Shown: positions 31,638 through 40,452, counted from the first letter of the stretch. The stretch is 64,000 nucleotides of DNA from Alphaproteobacteria bacterium (GCA_024742735.1 JANSXV010000003.1:186001-250000), one strand, 5' to 3'. Numbers and translations: made by a program. Notes: generated by a model from the letters alone, not told the origin.

Positions 31638-32852
31638 ATGCCTGGAACGCTGATCATCGGCGGGGGTCAAGCCGGCCTGTCCGCCGCCGCCGAACTCCGC
31701 AAGCGCAAGTATGAAGGACCGGTCACGATCCTCTCGGCTGAGGACGCGATCCCCTATCAGCGCCCGCCTCTGTCCAAGGCCTATCTGTCCGGCGAGATGC
31801 CGCTGGAGCGGCTCTGGCTGAAGCCGCAGGCCTGGTATGAGAAGGCCGACATCGCCGTGCGCACCGGCATACGCGCCGCCGCCATCGACCGGGGCGCATC
31901 TGAAATCCTCACCGAGGCCGGCGAGCGGCTGGGCTATGACCATCTCATCCTGGCCACCGGGGGCGAAGCCCGGCGCATCCCCCTGCCCGGCGCGGACCTG
32001 CCCGGCGTTTTCGTGCTGCGCACGCTGGCCGAAGCCGATGCGATGTCCGACGCGCTGAAGTCCGCGCAGAAGCTCGTCATCATCGGAGCGGGCTATATCG
32101 GGCTGGAGGTGGCGGCGTCCGCACGCAAGCGCGGGCTGGAGGTCACGGTGCTGGAAGCCGCCGACCGGCCCATGGCGCGCACGGCCAGCGCGCTTCTGTC
32201 CGGCTGGTTCGGCGCGATCCATCGCGGCTATGGCGTGGACCTGCAGGTCAGCGCCCCGGTCGAGGCGATCACGGGCGAGGACCGCGCGACCGGCTTGCGG
32301 CTGGCCGACGGTGAAGAGATCGAAGCCGATCTGGTTCTGGTGGCCGCCGGGCTGTCTCCCAATACCGAGCTGGCCGAGGCGGCGGGCCTGCCCTGCCAGG
32401 ACGGCATTCTGGTCGATCAGAGCGCGCGGACCGAGGATGAGCGAATCTACGCCTGCGGTGATGTCGCGCGGTTCGAGCTGACTCGTTATGGAACGACGCT
32501 TCGTCTGGAGAGCGTTCAGAACGCCATCGACCAGGCCAAGGCGGCGGCGGCGGCCATTTGCGGCGCGCCCCAGACCTATGATCCGGTGCCCTGGTTCTGG
32601 TCAGACCAGTATGAGCTGAAGCTGCAGATCGCCGGCCTGATCGAGGGCGCTGATCGGATGGTCCGGCGCGGTGATCCGGAAGAGGGCAAGTTCGCCCTGT
32701 TTCACCTGAAGGACGGCGCTCTTATCGCGGTGGAGGCGGTCAACAGCGCGCCGGAATACATGGCCGGCCAGCGCATGATCGCCAACGGCGCCCGGCCCGA
32801 TCCGGAGCGCTTGCGTGACACCAGTGTGGCGATGCGCGACTTCCTGTCCTAA
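31638..32852 (+). CDS. FAD-dependent ferredoxin reductase (rubredoxin/ferredoxin-NAD+ reductase type)
   Basis: A 404-residue two-dinucleotide-domain flavoprotein. The FAD site GTLIIGGGQAGLSAA is at the very N-terminus from ATG 31638, YQRPPLSKAYLSG is the class signature, the NAD(P) site IIGAGYIGLEVA lies near 155, and ACGDVARFE binds FAD again. The C-terminal region has WSDQYELKLQIAG. It passes electrons from NAD(P)H to a [2Fe-2S] ferredoxin, very likely the one encoded 72 bases downstream. In relatives the chain ends in a P450 or Rieske oxygenase; none is present here. Confidence 0.93.
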   Translation: MPGTLIIGGGQAGLSAAAELRKRKYEGPVTILSAEDAIPYQRPPLSKAYLSGEMPLERLWLKPQAWYEKADIAVRTGIRAAAIDRGASEILTEAGERLGYDHLILATGGEARRIPLPGADLPGVFVLRTLAEADAMSDALKSAQKLVIIGAGYIGLEVAASARKRGLEVTVLEAADRPMARTASALLSGWFGAIHRGYGVDLQVSAPVEAITGEDRATGLRLADGEEIEADLVLVAAGLSPNTELAEAAGLPCQDGILVDQSARTEDERIYACGDVARFELTRYGTTLRLESVQNAIDQAKAAAAAICGAPQTYDPVPWFWSDQYELKLQIAGLIEGADRMVRRGDPEEGKFALFHLKDGALIAVEAVNSAPEYMAGQRMIANGARPDPERLRDTSVAMRDFLS

Positions 32853-33245
<393 letters not shown>

Positions 33246-33311
33246 CGCCGCGCCCACCTCGCGGCGGGCCGGTCTGAGGGGCTGGACGGAACGCGCCGCG
33301 AGGGGAAAGCG

Positions 33312-33902
33312 ATGCGGAAAGACGCGAAGATCGCGACAGGATTTGGACGCGCGGCAGGCATCGGCGCGGCGTGTGCTGCTCTGGCGGCCTGTACCGGCGA
33401 AGGCCAGGCGCCGCAGACCACGCTCATCGGCGAGGATGAGGTCGCGGTCCATCGCCTGGTCGATCTGACCGACCCTTACGGCGATCTGTTCATCGCGCCC
33501 GAGCGCGGCCTGTTCATCGATTTCGGGCGGGCCGAACCCATCATCACGTGCGAGCGGCGCGGCTATATCTGCACCGAATGGCCCTTCGTCTTCTCCTTCC
33601 CCGAAGACGGCGAGGCGCCGACGGGCACATGGACGGCCGGCGCCTACGAGTTCGAGGTGATCGCCGAGGCCGAACGCGATTTCTGCGGCCGTACCCGGAC
33701 CGCCTACCTGGTGGAGGGCTCCAATGATGTGGGCTGGTCCACGCGGGTCTGGTACCGCCCGGATTTCGGGGTCTACGCGGTCATGAGCGGTCAGGCTCGC
33801 GACGGCGAGCTGGTGACGATCGAGCGCGCTTTCACCACTTGCGACCGCGGGCTGTTCGCCCGGTCGGGCGGTCTGTTCCGCCGCGCCGGGACTGACGAGT
33901 AG
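33312..33902 (+). CDS. Predicted lipoprotein of unknown function
   Basis: A 196-residue protein with a signal peptide ending in a lipobox (LAAC, about residues 24-27). Residues 45-190 contain four further cysteines (ITCERRGYIC, DFC, FTTC), which could form two disulfides in the periplasm, and many aromatic-rich strands. No family is recognised. A GAGGGGAAAG site precedes ATG 33312. The following lipoprotein gene starts seven bases after its stop, so the two are surely co-transcribed. Confidence 0.6.
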   Translation: MRKDAKIATGFGRAAGIGAACAALAACTGEGQAPQTTLIGEDEVAVHRLVDLTDPYGDLFIAPERGLFIDFGRAEPIITCERRGYICTEWPFVFSFPEDGEAPTGTWTAGAYEFEVIAEAERDFCGRTRTAYLVEGSNDVGWSTRVWYRPDFGVYAVMSGQARDGELVTIERAFTTCDRGLFARSGGLFRRAGTDE

Positions 33903-33909
33903 GTCCGGC

Positions 33910-34695
33910 GTGACCCTGACGGGCCTGCGCGCATTCCTGTCCGCCGGCTTGTGCGCCGCCGTCCTCACAGCCTGCTCTGATGAGACCCCCGCCGGTGATC
34001 CGGCGCCGGCGCTGGGCGCGCGCTCGGCCCACGCCTTCGTCGTGATGGGCCCTGACGGTGCGACGCGCGATCATTTGCTGAGCGGCGTCGCAGGCCCTGA
34101 CGCAGACCTTCATCCCGCCGCCGCCGCCGAGGCGCGCGCGGCGCTGGATGCGCTCATCGCCGGACAGACTTTGAGCGTCACCCCTGCAGGCGAGCCGGAC
34201 CGCTATGACCGCACGCCGGCGCAGGCCGCTCTGCCCGACGGGCGCGACCTGGCGGCGGCGCTGGTGGAAACCGGGTGGGCCATGGTCTGGCCGCGCGAGG
34301 GGCAAGCTGCGGATTTCGAAGCCCTGTTCGCCGCTGAGGCGCGGGCGCGCCGGGACAACGCCGGAGCGTGGGCTGAGGGTGTCTTCGAGGTCTTCGATCC
34401 CGATCCGAACACGCTCGCCCAGCGTCTGGACGGGCCGGTCATCGTGACCGGACGCATCGTCTCGACCGGGGAAGGCCGGGACGGGAGGCTCTATCTCAAT
34501 TTCGGTCTGGACTGGCGCACCGACTTCACGGTGAGCGCCACGCGCCAAACCCGCTCCCGGTTTGAGGACTCGGGGCTCGCTCTGGAGTCGCTGGACGGGG
34601 CGGTCGTACGGGCGCGCGGCTGGTTGTACGCCGAGGACGGGCCGATGATTGCGCTCAATCATACAGCCCAGATTGAGGTTCTCGACGCGCCCTGA
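33910..34695 (+). CDS. Lipoprotein with degenerate staphylococcal-nuclease-like fold
   Basis: A 261-residue lipoprotein (LTAC lipobox near residue 22, GTG start). Residues about 45-160 resemble a thermonuclease fold: EARAALDALIAGQTLSV, DRYDRTPAQ, then DGRDLAAALVETGWAMV and AARRDNAGAWA-like helices. The Arg of DRYDR matches the SNase catalytic Arg87, but the metal/Arg loop normally reading RLxGIDxPE is SGVAGPDAD here, so the Arg35 and Glu43 equivalents seem absent. It is probably catalytically impaired or binds something else. The C-terminal part (170-261) looks like an OB-type beta domain. The assignment is by eye. Confidence 0.5.
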   Translation: MTLTGLRAFLSAGLCAAVLTACSDETPAGDPAPALGARSAHAFVVMGPDGATRDHLLSGVAGPDADLHPAAAAEARAALDALIAGQTLSVTPAGEPDRYDRTPAQAALPDGRDLAAALVETGWAMVWPREGQAADFEALFAAEARARRDNAGAWAEGVFEVFDPDPNTLAQRLDGPVIVTGRIVSTGEGRDGRLYLNFGLDWRTDFTVSATRQTRSRFEDSGLALESLDGAVVRARGWLYAEDGPMIALNHTAQIEVLDAP

Positions 34696-34701
34696 CCCGG
34701 C

Positions 34702-35595
34702 CTAGACCTGCGGAATCAGGCCCGCTTCTTCGGGATCGCCGACCGCTTCTGTCAGCGCCTTGCGCAGCTTGTTCAGCGCCTGATGCTCGATCTGGCGCAC
34801 GCGCTCCTTGGAGATGCCCAGCTGCTCGCCCAGCTTCTCCAGCGTGACGGAGTCCTCGCGCAAACGGCGTTCGCGGATGATCAGCTGCTCGCGATCGGTC
34901 AGCGCGCCCATGGCGTCGCCCAGCCACTGGGAGCGCTTTTCAGTGTCGCGGCTGCCCATGACTTCCGCTTCCGGGTCGGGATTCTCATCGGCCAGCAGAT
35001 CCTGCCACTCCCCGTCGCCATCTTCGGTGAAGGGCGCATTCAGGGAGCGGTCGACGGCGGCCAGACGCGAAGCCATCTGCTCCACATCGTCCTCGCCCAC
35101 GCGCAGAGCCTGAGCCACATAGGCGCGGTTTTCCGGGCTCAACGCGCCTGAACCCACGTCCTTGATCAGGGCGCGCAGACGGCGGAGGTTGAAGAAAAGC
35201 GATTTCTGCGCCGCCGTCGTGCCGGTGCGCACGATGGACCAGTTGCGCAGCACATAATCCTGGATGGCCGAACGGATCCACCAGCTGGCGTAGGTGGAGA
35301 AGCGTACGCCGCGCTCCGGTTCGAACCGGGCGGCGGCCTGCATCAGGCCGATATTGCCTTCCGACACCAGATCCGGGAACGGCAGGCCGTAATGGCGGAA
35401 CTTGGCCGCGACGGCGACCACCAGGCGCATATACGCGGTGGTCAGCTCATGGAGGGCCTTCTCATCGCCCTCCTCTTTCCAGGCCGTGGCCAGGGCGAGC
35501 TCGTGATCGCGTTCCAGGAGCGGCGCCTCCATGGCGCGCTTCATGAACTTGCGGTCAGGATCCGGCGAGCGGGTGGGCGCGGTACGGGTCGTCAT
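34702..35595 (-). CDS. rpoH: RNA polymerase heat-shock sigma factor, sigma-32 family
   Basis: A 297-residue group-3 sigma factor. Region 2 spans about 25-125 (GNIGLMQAAARFEPERGVRFSTYA and WWIRSAIQDYVLRNWS), the RpoH box QKSLFFNLR is at 130-138, and region 4 is near the C-terminus with the helix-turn-helix TLEKLGEQLGISKERVRQIE. It directs transcription of chaperone and protease genes. Alphaproteobacteria often carry two rpoH genes; the divergence of region 1.2 here would fit the second type, but this window cannot show whether it is the main one. It starts at ATG 35595 after GAGAAAGG and converges with the SNase-like gene six bases away. Confidence 0.92.
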   Translation of the reverse strand: MTTRTAPTRSPDPDRKFMKRAMEAPLLERDHELALATAWKEEGDEKALHELTTAYMRLVVAVAAKFRHYGLPFPDLVSEGNIGLMQAAARFEPERGVRFSTYASWWIRSAIQDYVLRNWSIVRTGTTAAQKSLFFNLRRLRALIKDVGSGALSPENRAYVAQALRVGEDDVEQMASRLAAVDRSLNAPFTEDGDGEWQDLLADENPDPEAEVMGSRDTEKRSQWLGDAMGALTDREQLIIRERRLREDSVTLEKLGEQLGISKERVRQIEHQALNKLRKALTEAVGDPEEAGLIPQV

Positions 35596-35735
35596 AGCGG
35601 GCGCCTTTCTCGGTCAGCGTCTGGTCTCTTGGCTTTGTCCGTACTTGTTTACGCAAACGCCGCTGAGCCGGTTCACCTCCTCGCCATGTTTTCGTCACAG
35701 GGATTACAGCGCGCAAAGCCGGGCCAGGGCTGAAA

Positions 35736-35772
35736 CGCAAAACGCCCCGCAGGCGAAGCCGGCGGGGCGTCG
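35736..35772 (-). terminator. Rho-independent terminator of carD
   Basis: Bases 35742-35750 pair with 35762-35770 (ACGCCCCGC with GCGGGGCGT), with extra GGC/GCC pairing inside the loop. On the minus strand a TTTTG tail follows. It lies 26 bases past the carD stop and about 140 bases upstream of rpoH. Confidence 0.85.
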
Positions 35773-35797
35773 AGCTCAGCTGAGAGGAAGCAGCGCC

Positions 35798-36316
35798 TTA
35801 GGCGGCCTTCTTCGTCAGGGTCGTCGTCAGCATCTCAAGCGCCTTGTCGCGATCGACCTTCTCGACCACGGCGACTTCGCGAACCATGCGGTCCAGCGCG
35901 CTTTCATAAAGCTGGCGTTCGGAATAGCTCGGCTCGGGCTGATCTTCCTGGCGGTGCAGGTCGCGTACGACCTCCGCGATGGAGATCAGGTCGCCGGAAT
36001 TGATCTTCGCTTCGTACTCCTGGGCGCGGCGCGACCACATGGTGCGCTTGACCTTAGGCTTGCCCTTCAGGGTCTTGATGGCGTTCTTCAGCACATCGTC
36101 ATCAGCCAGCGGACGCATGCCCTGGGCGGTCGCCTTGGCGGTCGGCACGCGCAGGGTCATCTTGTCCTGCTCGAACGACACGACATAGACCTCGATGTCG
36201 AAACCGGCCACGCTGTCCTTCTCGACACCGGTCACCCGCCCCACGCCATGGGCGGGATAGACGACGTGGTCGCCCTTCTTGAAGGTCTTGTTGTCGTTCG
36301 CGGTTTTCTTGGTCAT
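35798..36316 (-). CDS. CarD-family transcriptional regulator
   Basis: A 172-residue protein. The N-terminal CarD/TRCF RNA-polymerase-interacting domain (about 10-75) shows FKKGDHVVYPAHGVGRVTGVE. A helical DNA-binding C-terminal domain follows, with WSRRAQEYEAKINSGDL near residues 95-111. CarD-type proteins bind the RNA polymerase beta subunit and stabilise open complexes, notably at rRNA promoters. It starts at ATG 36316 (AAAGAGAG upstream). It is followed by its own terminator, so it is probably a single-gene unit with a control region of about 330 bases upstream. Confidence 0.95.
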   Translation of the reverse strand: MTKKTANDNKTFKKGDHVVYPAHGVGRVTGVEKDSVAGFDIEVYVVSFEQDKMTLRVPTAKATAQGMRPLADDDVLKNAIKTLKGKPKVKRTMWSRRAQEYEAKINSGDLISIAEVVRDLHRQEDQPEPSYSERQLYESALDRMVREVAVVEKVDRDKALEMLTTTLTKKAA

Positions 36317-36539
36317 GGATGCTCTCTTTCAAACAACCTCACAGGACGCCGGACCCGGCACAGGCCGACGCAGCGAACAGACCAGCGGAGTGAAAGGATC
36401 GGTTAACACTTGAATTCTGGAACGCAGAAACCCGTGACCCATCCCTGCAGGATCGGCCGAGCTAGACGTTCATGATCCAGATTAGTTCAAGGCAGTCCGG
36501 TGTCCTGACAAAACCAGCCGACGCTGTTCGATTGTGCAC

Positions 36540-36568
36540 AAGTTATCATAAAAATTGGAAAAATGCAA
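36540..36568 (-). promoter_or_regulatory. Possible carD promoter
   Basis: Read on the minus strand, TTGCAT (36568-36563) and TAACTT (36545-36540) are spaced by 17 bases. Each matches four of six consensus positions. The AT-rich setting supports it. A transcript would have a leader of about 215 bases before carD. Confidence 0.35.
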
Positions 36569-36587
36569 TTTGCTGCACGCGCACGCC

Positions 36588-36605
36588 CCCTCCGCATGCG
36601 GAGGG
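36588..36605. repeat. 18-bp perfect palindrome between fdxA and carD
   Basis: CCCTCCGCA at 36588-36596 is the exact reverse complement of 36597-36605. It lies immediately downstream of fdxA (reading on its strand) and next to the CtrA box. There is no T-run after the stem in the fdxA direction, so it is either a weak terminator or an operator. Confidence 0.6.
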
Positions 36606-36608
36606 CGG

Positions 36609-36623
36609 TTAACCACGAGTTAA
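36609..36623. promoter_or_regulatory. CtrA-type binding box (TTAA-N7-TTAA)
   Basis: TTAA at 36609-36612 and TTAA at 36620-36623 are separated by seven bases. Both half-sites are followed by C, a full match to the TTAAC-N6-TTAAC consensus bound by the cell-cycle regulator CtrA. It lies about 290 bases upstream of carD and about 40 bases beyond the candidate -35 element. Confidence 0.55.
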
Positions 36624-36650
36624 CACCTTGACCGTCTTCAGCTTTCGATC

Positions 36651-36983
36651 TCAGCCCGGGTTCGCGGAGAAATACTTCTCAAGCTTGCCGGTCTCGGTCT
36701 CGAATTGCTCCGCGTCGGCCGGGGCGTCCTTCTTGACGGTGATGTTGGGCCACTCCGAGGCGTATTTGGAGTTCAGCGCCAGCCACTTGCCGTCCGGATC
36801 GTCCTCGGTGTCCGGCTTGATCGCCTCGACCGGGCATTCCGGCTCGCACACGCCGCAATCAATACACTCGTCAGGGTGAATGACGAGCATGTTCTCACCC
36901 TCGTAGAAGCAATCCACGGGGCAGACTTCCACGCAGTCGGTGAATTTACAGCGGATGCAGGCGTCAGTGACGATGTAGGTCAT
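36651..36983 (-). CDS. fdxA: Seven-iron ferredoxin FdxA
   Basis: A 110-residue ferredoxin with the [3Fe-4S] motif in [17 protein letters not shown] (residues about 9-25) and the [4Fe-4S] motif in [16 protein letters not shown] (about 40-53). A long C-terminal extension (about 60-110) with [15 protein letters not shown] is typical of FdxA/ferredoxin II of Proteobacteria. It is a low-potential electron carrier. On the minus strand a TTGACA lies at 37024-37019 about 40 bases before the start, so it may have its own promoter. It is the neighbour of the helicase/S4/TerB block, as in many alphaproteobacteria. Confidence 0.97.
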   Translation of the reverse strand: MTYIVTDACIRCKFTDCVEVCPVDCFYEGENMLVIHPDECIDCGVCEPECPVEAIKPDTEDDPDGKWLALNSKYASEWPNITVKKDAPADAEQFETETGKLEKYFSANPG

Positions 36984-37018
36984 CGCAGGCGGAAACCCTC
37001 AGCGAACTTGCGGAAAAG

Positions 37019-37024
37019 TGTCAA
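37019..37024 (-). promoter_or_regulatory. Candidate -35 element of fdxA
   Basis: TTGACA on the minus strand, in the 74-base gap between the TerB-like gene and fdxA. No convincing -10 is visible 16-18 bases further on, so this is tentative. Confidence 0.3.
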
Positions 37025-37057
37025 TCAATCCGGACATGACGTGCAGGCGCGGATTTG

Positions 37058-37498
37058 TCAATTCTGGCCCTGCGCAGCCTGGCGCGCTTCGGCGCGCTGG
37101 CGGTCGCTCAGCGCCAGCAAGGGCGCCAGACGTCGAATCAGGGCGTCCTCGTGGGCGTCCTTTTCCCCGTCGGCGAGCGCGACGCGCCAGAGCTGGGTCA
37201 TGAAGGCCATGCGGCGCTCCTCGGGCAGCTCCTTGATCACCTTGGTGAACTGGTAGTGGTCGAGCGCGGTCTCTGCGATGCCCTCGGCCTCGTTGAGCAG
37301 TGTTTTCGCCTCTTCGTCATCCAGGTCGAACCCGGTCTTGAGCAGATCCAGGATCGTGTCGGACTCGACATCGGCGTAGACCCCGTCCGACAGGGCGGCC
37401 TGCACCATAAGCGCAGCGGCGGCCAGCTCGGTCGAGTGGGCATCGGGTTGCGGCGCGTCCTCGCCGCCCGAGATCAGGCGCTTGATGGCGTCGAGCAT
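37058..37498 (-). CDS. TerB-like protein
   Basis: A 146-residue all-helical protein. Two repeats of the TerB type are visible: ALMVQAALSDGVYADVESDTI near 30-50 and QLWRVALADGEKDAHEDALI near 101-120, each with the conserved Asp-Gly and acidic positions that may bind a metal. TerB-fold proteins were named for tellurite resistance, but isolated members like this one are common and of unknown role. It starts three bases after the S4 gene stop and is co-transcribed with the helicase and S4 genes. Confidence 0.85.
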   Translation of the reverse strand: MLDAIKRLISGGEDAPQPDAHSTELAAAALMVQAALSDGVYADVESDTILDLLKTGFDLDDEEAKTLLNEAEGIAETALDHYQFTKVIKELPEERRMAFMTQLWRVALADGEKDAHEDALIRRLAPLLALSDRQRAEARQAAQGQN

Positions 37499-37501
37499 GG
37501 G

Positions 37502-37837
37502 TTAGAGCTCCTCATCGGTCTGCGGCGCAGCCGGGGCGTCCCCGGCCGCTTCAATCGTATACAGGCCTTGCGCCTCGCGCGCCGGACCCCGCCGGTCTCC
37601 AAGACCAGAGATGGTCACGCGGACCGGTTTTCCAAACCGCATATACACCAGCTGGTCGCCGGGACGCACCGTCGCCGACGCCCGCGTCAGCCGGCGCACC
37701 TGACCGGAGCGTTCCAGCCTGACCCCGCCACCTTCGATGAACCTGCCCGCACCCGAGCGCGATTTGAACAGCCTGGCGCGAAACAGCCAGACATCGCAGC
37801 GCTGCCCGCCCTCCCCGCTCTGGCCGGCGTGGCTCAA
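37502..37837 (-). CDS. S4-domain RNA-binding protein, HslR-like
   Basis: A 111-residue protein dominated by an S4 RNA-binding domain: RCDVWLFRARLFKSR, the loop FIEGGGVRLE, and VRPGDQLVYMRFG. The family includes heat-shock protein Hsp15 (HslR), which rescues stalled 50S subunits carrying peptidyl-tRNA. Its start overlaps the helicase stop by four bases, so the two are translationally coupled and perhaps act together on RNA. Confidence 0.88.
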   Translation of the reverse strand: MSHAGQSGEGGQRCDVWLFRARLFKSRSGAGRFIEGGGVRLERSGQVRRLTRASATVRPGDQLVYMRFGKPVRVTISGLGDRRGPAREAQGLYTIEAAGDAPAAPQTDEEL

Positions 37838-40452
37838 GACGGACCTCCGGCCGCCTTGCGCCGGGCCTTGCGCGGCTTGCGCTTCGGGGGAGATTTGCGG
37901 GCCGGCGCCGCCTTGAGTTCCGCCAGCACGGCGAAGGGCGTATCCGCCGGCGGCGCGGCCGCCTCGGCTTCGGCCTTGACCCTGGCGGGGTCGAGCGAGC
38001 GGGCGCGCCCGCCCCAGAGCTCCGGCGTCCCGGTCCCGTCCTCAGCCGTCGACGCCTTGCGTACGCGCTTGTATCCCAGCGCCTTGAGGACCTGCCGCAG
38101 CTCCTCATGGGAGCAGCCCAGCAGCGTCGCCATGGCCGCATCCGGCGCGAACAGGCCCTTGGCGTGCTGCTTGCGGCCGTCCCGGATGAGGTCGGCCAGA
38201 CGCTCCAGAATATCCAGCCGCACCGCCCTGGGCCCGCAGCGCTGATAGCCCGCCGCGCCATAATCCGCCTCACGCCGTCCCTTTTCGATCTCAAGGCTGG
38301 TCAGCCCGGCTCCCGGCACCAGGGCCCGCTCCGGATCGCCTTCCTGCGCGGCCTTGAGCAGGGCGTTCAGGCGCGCCGCCTTGGGCTTGACCAGAGCCGG
38401 CAGGAAAACCGCATGTTCGCCAATGCGCACGCCGGCCTGGCGCAGTTGCCGGCGCTCATGGCCGGAGAGCTGGCTCAGCTCGGCCGCAAGTGCGGAGCGT
38501 GGGGCCGCCCCGAAGCCCTCCACCAGCCGGTAGCCGACCCCGCGCGCCAGCCCGTCCAGCCCGTTGCCGCCATTGACCTTGCGCTTGAGCGTCAGCAGAG
38601 CGCCGAGCGCGTCTTCAGCCGTCGCCGCCAGAAAGCGCTCCAGGCGGCGTTCTGCGCGGGACACCGCTTCGCCGGCGCCCAGATCTCCGCCGATCAGGCG
38701 CGCGCCCGGTGCGAACGGGTCGGCCGATGGCTCGAGCCGTGCGATGCGCACGCCCTCCCACGCAATGGACCCGTCCGCCTGAAGGGCCAGGTCGGCGTCC
38801 TCGCACTTGGCCAGGCGGCCCAGGCGCCGGTTGATCTCCGGACGCACCGCCTTCAGGGCGGCGTTGGCCACCGCCCGGCGCGCCAGCGGGCCTCCCTCAG
38901 CGACCGGCTGGAAGCTCAGGGCGGTGAGTTTGCCGACATAATGGCCCTCCACCGTCACCTCGCCCTCGGCCGACAGTCCCGCCTCCAGATCGACCTTTTC
39001 GCGCAGGCCCTTCATCAGGGCGCTGGTGCGCCGGTCGATGAAGCGGGCGGTCAGGCGTTCATGGAGCGCGTCGGACAACCGGTCCTCCACCTCCCGGGTG
39101 CGCTCCTGCCAGTAGGCCGGATCGCGGGTCCAGTCAGACCGATGGGAGGCATAGGCCCAGGTGCGCACATAGGACAGGCGCTGGGCCAGCGCATCGACCT
39201 CGCCGGCCGTGCGCGACAGCCGGGTCAGCTGGGAGTCCAGCCAGGCGTCGGGCAGGAAGCCGTCCGGGCCGGTCAGATGGTTGAAAACGGTCTTGATGAG
39301 CCGCGCATGGTCATCCAGCGAGGTCTTGCGGAAGTCCGGCGTGCGGCAGACATCCCACAGACGCGCCAGCGCCGCCCGGCTCTTCAGGCGGTCGCGGACC
39401 TCCTCGTCGCGCGCGATGATATCCAGGACTTCCTCGTCGATGGGGTTGCGCACCCGCTCCAGCACCGGATCGGGCGGGGGCTGGTTCAGCGTGATGCGCA
39501 GGTTCTCGAGACTGGAGAGGTCCAGATCGGCGTTGCGCCAGGTCAGCTTGCCGACAGGGTCGAACTGGTGGTTCTCCACCCGGTGCACGATGTCAGCGTC
39601 CAAGGCGCGCGCATCGGCGGTCTCGCCGAAGGTGCCATCTGAGCGGAAGCGTCCGGCGCGTCCGGCGATCTGGCCGATCTCGTGGGCGAAAAGCCGGCGG
39701 CGCTTGCGTCCGTCGAACTTGGAGAAGCTGGCGAAAGCCACATGGTCCACGTCCATGTTCAGGCCCATGCCGATGGCGTCGGTGGCGATGAGGAAATCGA
39801 CCTCGCCGGACTGGTAGAGCTCCACCTGGGCGTTGCGCGTGCGCGGGCTGAGCGCGCCCATCACCACCGCCGCGCCGCCGCGCTGGCGGCGCATGAGCTC
39901 GGCGATGGAATAGACGTCCTCGGCGCTGAAGGCCACGACAGCCGACCGGCGCGGCAGCTTGGAGAGCTTCTTGGTTCCGGCATGGGTGAGGACCGAAAAT
40001 CGCTCGCGCTCCACGATCTCGGCTTCGGGGACCAGGCGCCGGATCAGGGGGCGCATGGTGGCCGAGCCCATGAACATGGTCTCTTCGGTCCCGCGCGCCT
40101 GGAGCAGACGGTCGGTGAAGACGTGGCCGCGTTCAGGGTCAGAGGCCAGCTGAACCTCGTCGATCGCCAGGAAGGCTGGACGCATGTCCAACGGCATGGC
40201 CTCCACCGTGCACAGGAAGTAGCGCGCCGTGGGCGGGACGATCTTCTCCTCGCCCGTGATCAGCGCGGCCGACGCCGACCCCTTGGCCTTGACCACCTTG
40301 TCGTAGAGCTCCCGGGCCAGAAGCCGCAGAGGCAGGCCGATGACGCCGGTCTGACGGCCCATCATGCGCTCCAGCGCCAGATGGGTCTTGCCGGTGTTGG
40401 TCGGCCCCAGCACCGCTGTGATGCGGCCGGGCTCCGGCTTGCGGGCTGTCAT
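37834..40452 (-). CDS. SUV3-like DEAD/DEAH-box helicase
   Basis: An 872-residue helicase related to mitochondrial SUV3. The P-loop GPTNTGKT is at 16-23, Walker B appears as AIDEVQLA (DEVQ instead of DEAD, as in SUV3), the SAT-type motif is FMGSATMRP, and motif VI is QIAGRAGR. After the helicase core (about 1-330) there is a SUV3-type helical region and a basic C-terminal tail rich in Lys/Arg (about 845-872), likely RNA-binding. It probably unwinds RNA in decay or ribosome maturation. It is coupled to the S4 gene downstream. Confidence 0.92.
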   Translation of the reverse strand: MTARKPEPGRITAVLGPTNTGKTHLALERMMGRQTGVIGLPLRLLARELYDKVVKAKGSASAALITGEEKIVPPTARYFLCTVEAMPLDMRPAFLAIDEVQLASDPERGHVFTDRLLQARGTEETMFMGSATMRPLIRRLVPEAEIVERERFSVLTHAGTKKLSKLPRRSAVVAFSAEDVYSIAELMRRQRGGAAVVMGALSPRTRNAQVELYQSGEVDFLIATDAIGMGLNMDVDHVAFASFSKFDGRKRRRLFAHEIGQIAGRAGRFRSDGTFGETADARALDADIVHRVENHQFDPVGKLTWRNADLDLSSLENLRITLNQPPPDPVLERVRNPIDEEVLDIIARDEEVRDRLKSRAALARLWDVCRTPDFRKTSLDDHARLIKTVFNHLTGPDGFLPDAWLDSQLTRLSRTAGEVDALAQRLSYVRTWAYASHRSDWTRDPAYWQERTREVEDRLSDALHERLTARFIDRRTSALMKGLREKVDLEAGLSAEGEVTVEGHYVGKLTALSFQPVAEGGPLARRAVANAALKAVRPEINRRLGRLAKCEDADLALQADGSIAWEGVRIARLEPSADPFAPGARLIGGDLGAGEAVSRAERRLERFLAATAEDALGALLTLKRKVNGGNGLDGLARGVGYRLVEGFGAAPRSALAAELSQLSGHERRQLRQAGVRIGEHAVFLPALVKPKAARLNALLKAAQEGDPERALVPGAGLTSLEIEKGRREADYGAAGYQRCGPRAVRLDILERLADLIRDGRKQHAKGLFAPDAAMATLLGCSHEELRQVLKALGYKRVRKASTAEDGTGTPELWGGRARSLDPARVKAEAEAAAPPADTPFAVLAELKAAPARKSPPKRKPRKARRKAAGGPS

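Larger units (their letters stand above)
36317..36650. other. 334-base intergenic region between fdxA and carD with regulatory signals
   Basis: No gene is seen. It is the least GC-rich stretch of the window, especially 36530-36580. It holds a perfect CtrA-type box (36609-36623), an 18-bp palindrome (36588-36605) and a possible promoter pointing to carD (36540-36568). A single GTTAAC also occurs at 36402-36407. Confidence 0.7.

Noticed and set aside
36530-36545. TGTGCACAAGTTATC-like sequence as a DnaA box/origin
   Set aside because: It does not match TTATCCACA closely enough, there is no cluster of boxes, and no origin-associated genes are near.
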